Below, piece by piece: positions 58,383 to 60,879 of a DNA stretch of 60,879 nt. The notes below the pieces were generated by a model. That model made no database searches, was not told the origin of the DNA, and saw only the letters and a list, made by a program, of their open reading frames with translations. The stretch's first letter is position 1; the number at the start of each line of letters is the position of its first letter. Made by a program: the position numbers and the translations under genes. The DNA comes from Deltaproteobacteria bacterium (GTDB lineage Bacteria > Desulfobacterota > RBG-13-43-22): assembly GCA_016219225.1 (NCBI GenBank), contig JACRBX010000014.1, positions 1-60,879 of the forward strand, in the 5' to 3' direction.

Positions 58383-60845
58383 ATGTATAAGGCACTGGTC
58401 AGCTTTCTCATTAACCACAAAAAAAAGGTGGTGATCGCCATGGCGGTCATCACCCTCTTTTTTCTGAGCCAGATTTTCCGCATCCAGATGTTCACCCAAT
58501 TTTTGGACCTCTTTCCCAAGGACCATCCTTACGTCCAGGTGCATCAGAAATATGCCAGGTATTTCGGTGGGTCCTATCAAGCCACGTTGGTTTTAGAGGT
58601 CAAGAAAGGGGATGTCTTCAACACGGAGACCCTGGCCAAGATGTCCCGCATTACCGACGCGGTCGACCTCATACCGGGGGTGGACCACTTCGGTATTTAC
58701 TCGATAGCCTCCCAGAAGGTGACGATCCTGAAAGAGACAGCCGGGGGGTTTTCCTCTTATCCGGTCATGAAAGAAGTGCCCAAAGATCAGGCCGCCATGG
58801 AGGAGCTGAAGAAAAAGGTCTTTACCGCGGGGAATGTGAACGGCATCTGGGTTTCCCGGGATCAGAAGGCCCTTCGGCTGGATGCCAACTTCGTCGAAGG
58901 CAAGATCGACTTCAAGGTGCTCTTCAACAAATTCATGGAGATCGAGAGAAAGGAATCAGACACCAATCATAAGATCTACCTGACCGGCACCCCCCTGCTT
59001 TACGGCTGGATCTATCATTACCTGCCCAACATGGCCCTCATCCTGGCCGTCACTTCCGTGGTGATCCTTCTGATGCTCTTCGCCTATATGAGCCGTGGGG
59101 GCCTATGGTTCTGGCCTTTCATCAGCGCCGTCATGACCTCCATCTGGGGCCTGGGCTTTGCGGCCATCCTAGAATTTCACTTTGATCCGCTGATCATCGT
59201 TATACCGTTCCTTTTATCGGCCCGGGCCATGAGTCATGGAGTTCAATGGGTGGAGCGGTTCACCGAGGAGTATCAGAAATCAGGTGACACCCAGGAAGCG
59301 GCCTTGATCACCGGTACAGGCCTCTTCCCTCCCGGGCTGATTGGTATTCTTGCCGACACGTTGGCTTTGCTGGTGATCTGCCTGACGCCCATCCCCACAC
59401 TCCGAAACCTGGCCTATTTAGGCTTTTTCTGGTCCGGGGGCATGATCTTCACCATCTTTTTTCTTTATCCGGCGTTGTTCGCCCTGTTTAAGGCCATCCG
59501 GGTGCCGGTTCAATCCAATATGCTTCCGGTCGATGCCTTTAAAATGGAAAAGCTATCGGAAAAGGTGACCTCCCGGCCCTCGATTCTGGACCGAACCCTA
59601 TCCTACAGAATCGAATATCTTACCGAGCACCTGCTTAGGAAAATACTGACCAAAATGTCCGGCTGGACTTTCGGAGCGGGCCGATACGCCACTGTAGGTG
59701 TAAGTGTCCTCATCCTCATAGTGGCTATCATTTCCTCCACGCACCTTAAATACGGCGATGCCAATCCAGGCTCCCCCATCCTCTGGCCCCATTCGAGGTT
59801 CAATCAGGATATCACTGAAATCAACAAAAAGTTTCCCGGGGTGGATCAGATGTGGGTGGCGGTGGAAGGAAAAAGACCGCAATCCGTGACCTACCCGGAC
59901 GTGATCAATGGGATGGAAGAGCTCAGTCAATATATGATGGCCGACCCCAATGTGGGCTTCGCCATCTCCATAGCCGATTTAATCAAAGGGGCCAACATGC
60001 TGGCTTATGGGAATGATCCTAAGATGGAGTCGATACCCCATTCCCAGCAGGCCATTGGGAATTGCATCGGCCTGATTGGAGTCGGTGCCGCCCCGGGCGA
60101 GATGGACACTTGGATCGACTACAATATAACCAGCACCAATATCAAACTCTATCTAAAAAACCATGAAGGCCCGGTCCTGGAAGATGTCATCAATCGGGTT
60201 AAAAATTTTATAAAAAACAATCCCAAGCTCATGGAAAATGCTATCCCGAAACCGGCGGGAGGTCTTGGAGGGATCCTGGCGGCGGCCAACGAGGTGATCC
60301 AGACCAAAAACGATCAGATTCTTTTTATCGTGCTGGGTATTATCTTCATCCTCTGTGCAGTAACCTATCGCTCCATTCTGGCCGGGGTGATCTTTATCAT
60401 GTCCCTTATCTTAGCCAACTTCCTGGCTTTCACTTATATGGTCTTCAAGAACATCGGCCTCAACATCAATACCTTCCCGGTGGTCTCCCTGGGCATCGGC
60501 CTGGGGGTGGACTACGGGCTGTACATCGTCAGCCGGATCATCGAGGTCTATAAAGAAGAGAAAGACCTGGCTAAGGCGGTCCAGGCCGGTATCATCACCT
60601 CAGGCCGGGCGGTCTTCTTCACCGCCACCATGATGACCGCCGGAGTGATCTTCTGGTATTTTTCTCCGCTTCGGTTTCAGGCTGAGATGGGAATATTGCT
60701 TGGTATTCTCATGATGGTCAATATGGTGGTCGGCGTTCTGGTCCTTCCGGCGGTCATCAACATCATCAAGCCTAAATTCATAACCAGGGGAGGTGATAAC
60801 AACGGAGGATTTCACATTCCTCCCGGAATGCTACCGAGAAGATAG
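58383..60845 (+). CDS. MMPL/RND-family exporter, copy 2
   Basis: The 820-aa RND transporter has exactly the same length as copy 1 at 38281 and aligns end to end. Shared segments include SQIFRIQMFTQFLDLFP, NEAR the second bundle GLGVDYGLYIVSRIIE and GRAVFFTATMMTAGVIF, and the C-terminal GGDNNGGFHIPPG. Divergent parts are the linker at about residues 375-395 and a few periplasmic loops. The operon runs with the YCF48 gene from the 57123 promoter. Unlike copy 1, no DUF1302/DUF1329 genes lie beside it within the window. Confidence 0.92.
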   Translation: MYKALVSFLINHKKKVVIAMAVITLFFLSQIFRIQMFTQFLDLFPKDHPYVQVHQKYARYFGGSYQATLVLEVKKGDVFNTETLAKMSRITDAVDLIPGVDHFGIYSIASQKVTILKETAGGFSSYPVMKEVPKDQAAMEELKKKVFTAGNVNGIWVSRDQKALRLDANFVEGKIDFKVLFNKFMEIERKESDTNHKIYLTGTPLLYGWIYHYLPNMALILAVTSVVILLMLFAYMSRGGLWFWPFISAVMTSIWGLGFAAILEFHFDPLIIVIPFLLSARAMSHGVQWVERFTEEYQKSGDTQEAALITGTGLFPPGLIGILADTLALLVICLTPIPTLRNLAYLGFFWSGGMIFTIFFLYPALFALFKAIRVPVQSNMLPVDAFKMEKLSEKVTSRPSILDRTLSYRIEYLTEHLLRKILTKMSGWTFGAGRYATVGVSVLILIVAIISSTHLKYGDANPGSPILWPHSRFNQDITEINKKFPGVDQMWVAVEGKRPQSVTYPDVINGMEELSQYMMADPNVGFAISIADLIKGANMLAYGNDPKMESIPHSQQAIGNCIGLIGVGAAPGEMDTWIDYNITSTNIKLYLKNHEGPVLEDVINRVKNFIKNNPKLMENAIPKPAGGLGGILAAANEVIQTKNDQILFIVLGIIFILCAVTYRSILAGVIFIMSLILANFLAFTYMVFKNIGLNINTFPVVSLGIGLGVDYGLYIVSRIIEVYKEEKDLAKAVQAGIITSGRAVFFTATMMTAGVIFWYFSPLRFQAEMGILLGILMMVNMVVGVLVLPAVINIIKPKFITRGGDNNGGFHIPPGMLPRR
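60804..60823 (+). other. Hairpin inside the MMPL 3' coding end
   Basis: GGAGGA, an 8-nt loop and TCCTCC. It lies in a block conserved at the DNA level in both MMPL copies (see findings). Confidence 0.4.
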
Positions 60846-60878
60846 GTTCAAGGTACAAGGCAAAAGGCACAAGGTTAA
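60844..60878. repeat. 7-bp-period array (AGGTTCA type)
   Basis: Five units AGGTTCA, AGGTACA, AGGCAAA, AGGCACA and AGGTTAA follow the MMPL stop. The same array in diverged form follows copy 1 at 38253-38283. Confidence 0.7.
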
Positions 60879-60879
60879 A

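Overview
The window looks like a chromosome segment of an anaerobic Desulfobacterota-type (former deltaproteobacterial) bacterium. This is inferred from a tungsten-type aldehyde:ferredoxin oxidoreductase, a corrinoid/UroD methyltransferase pair, many acyl-CoA dehydrogenases and ligases, iron-sulfur old-yellow enzymes, a PEP-CTERM protein behind a sigma-54-like promoter, and dense GTCATTCC-type palindromic repeats. No rRNA, tRNA, CRISPR array, phage or transposase gene was seen.

Layout. (1) 1-15.4 kb, plus strand: an acyl-CoA carboxylase (carboxyltransferase, biotin carrier, biotin carboxylase) interleaved with a BKACE/DUF849 enzyme, an isovaleryl-type acyl-CoA dehydrogenase, an acyl-CoA ligase, AOR, two SCP2-like carriers, Fe-alcohol dehydrogenase, a CrtI-like flavoprotein, a flavin/2Fe-2S reductase and a dienoyl-CoA-isomerase-like crotonase. 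(2) 15.5-26.3 kb, mixed strands: PEP-CTERM protein, queC/queE plus a QueG-like protein, an EPSP synthase, HD protein, AMACR-like CoA transferase, ferredoxin-nitroreductase, split UxaA/SuyAB-like lyase and a GntR/FCD regulator. (3) 26.5-45.7 kb, almost all minus strand: an AT-richer NmrA-like gene, an SDR, a complete Liv-type ABC importer, UroD-like methyltransferase with corrinoid protein, DUF1329, DUF1302, an MMPL/RND exporter, a YCF48-like lipoprotein, a BaiCD/FadH-type reductase, and a DUF35 + thiolase-like pair. (4) 46.1-54.8 kb, plus strand: a TetR regulator with an extra C-terminal domain, then enoyl-CoA hydratase, acyl-CoA dehydrogenase, flavin reductase, amidohydrolase, acyl-CoA ligase and MFS transporter. 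(5) 54.8-60.9 kb: a decayed zone with relics of an AAA ATPase and a regulator, two MerR-TetR fusion regulators, then a second YCF48-MMPL pair diverging from them.

How it may work together (inference). An importer or MFS permease brings in an organic acid or hydrophobic compound. Ligases make the CoA thioester. Acyl-CoA dehydrogenases, flavin reductases, crotonases, AMACR and a thiolase-like/DUF35 module degrade it, and the carboxylase and BKACE process the products. DUF1302/DUF1329/YCF48/MMPL probably form an envelope system for hydrophobic material. The set resembles catabolism of branched, alicyclic or steroid-like acids, but the substrate cannot be read from sequence.

The main regulatory signals are two divergent promoter regions. 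At 45.8-46.2 kb, TGACCGGTCA-type palindromes lie at both start sites of a TetR/thiolase divergon and over the TetR start codon. At 57.1 kb, back-to-back promoters share their -35 region, with an imperfect palindrome at the YCF48-MMPL start site. The intergenic DNA also carries three unexplained dispersed repeat classes: TIR-bearing MITE-like elements, 7-bp-period degenerate arrays at over a dozen sites, and a ~40-bp hairpin leader upstream of at least five genes.
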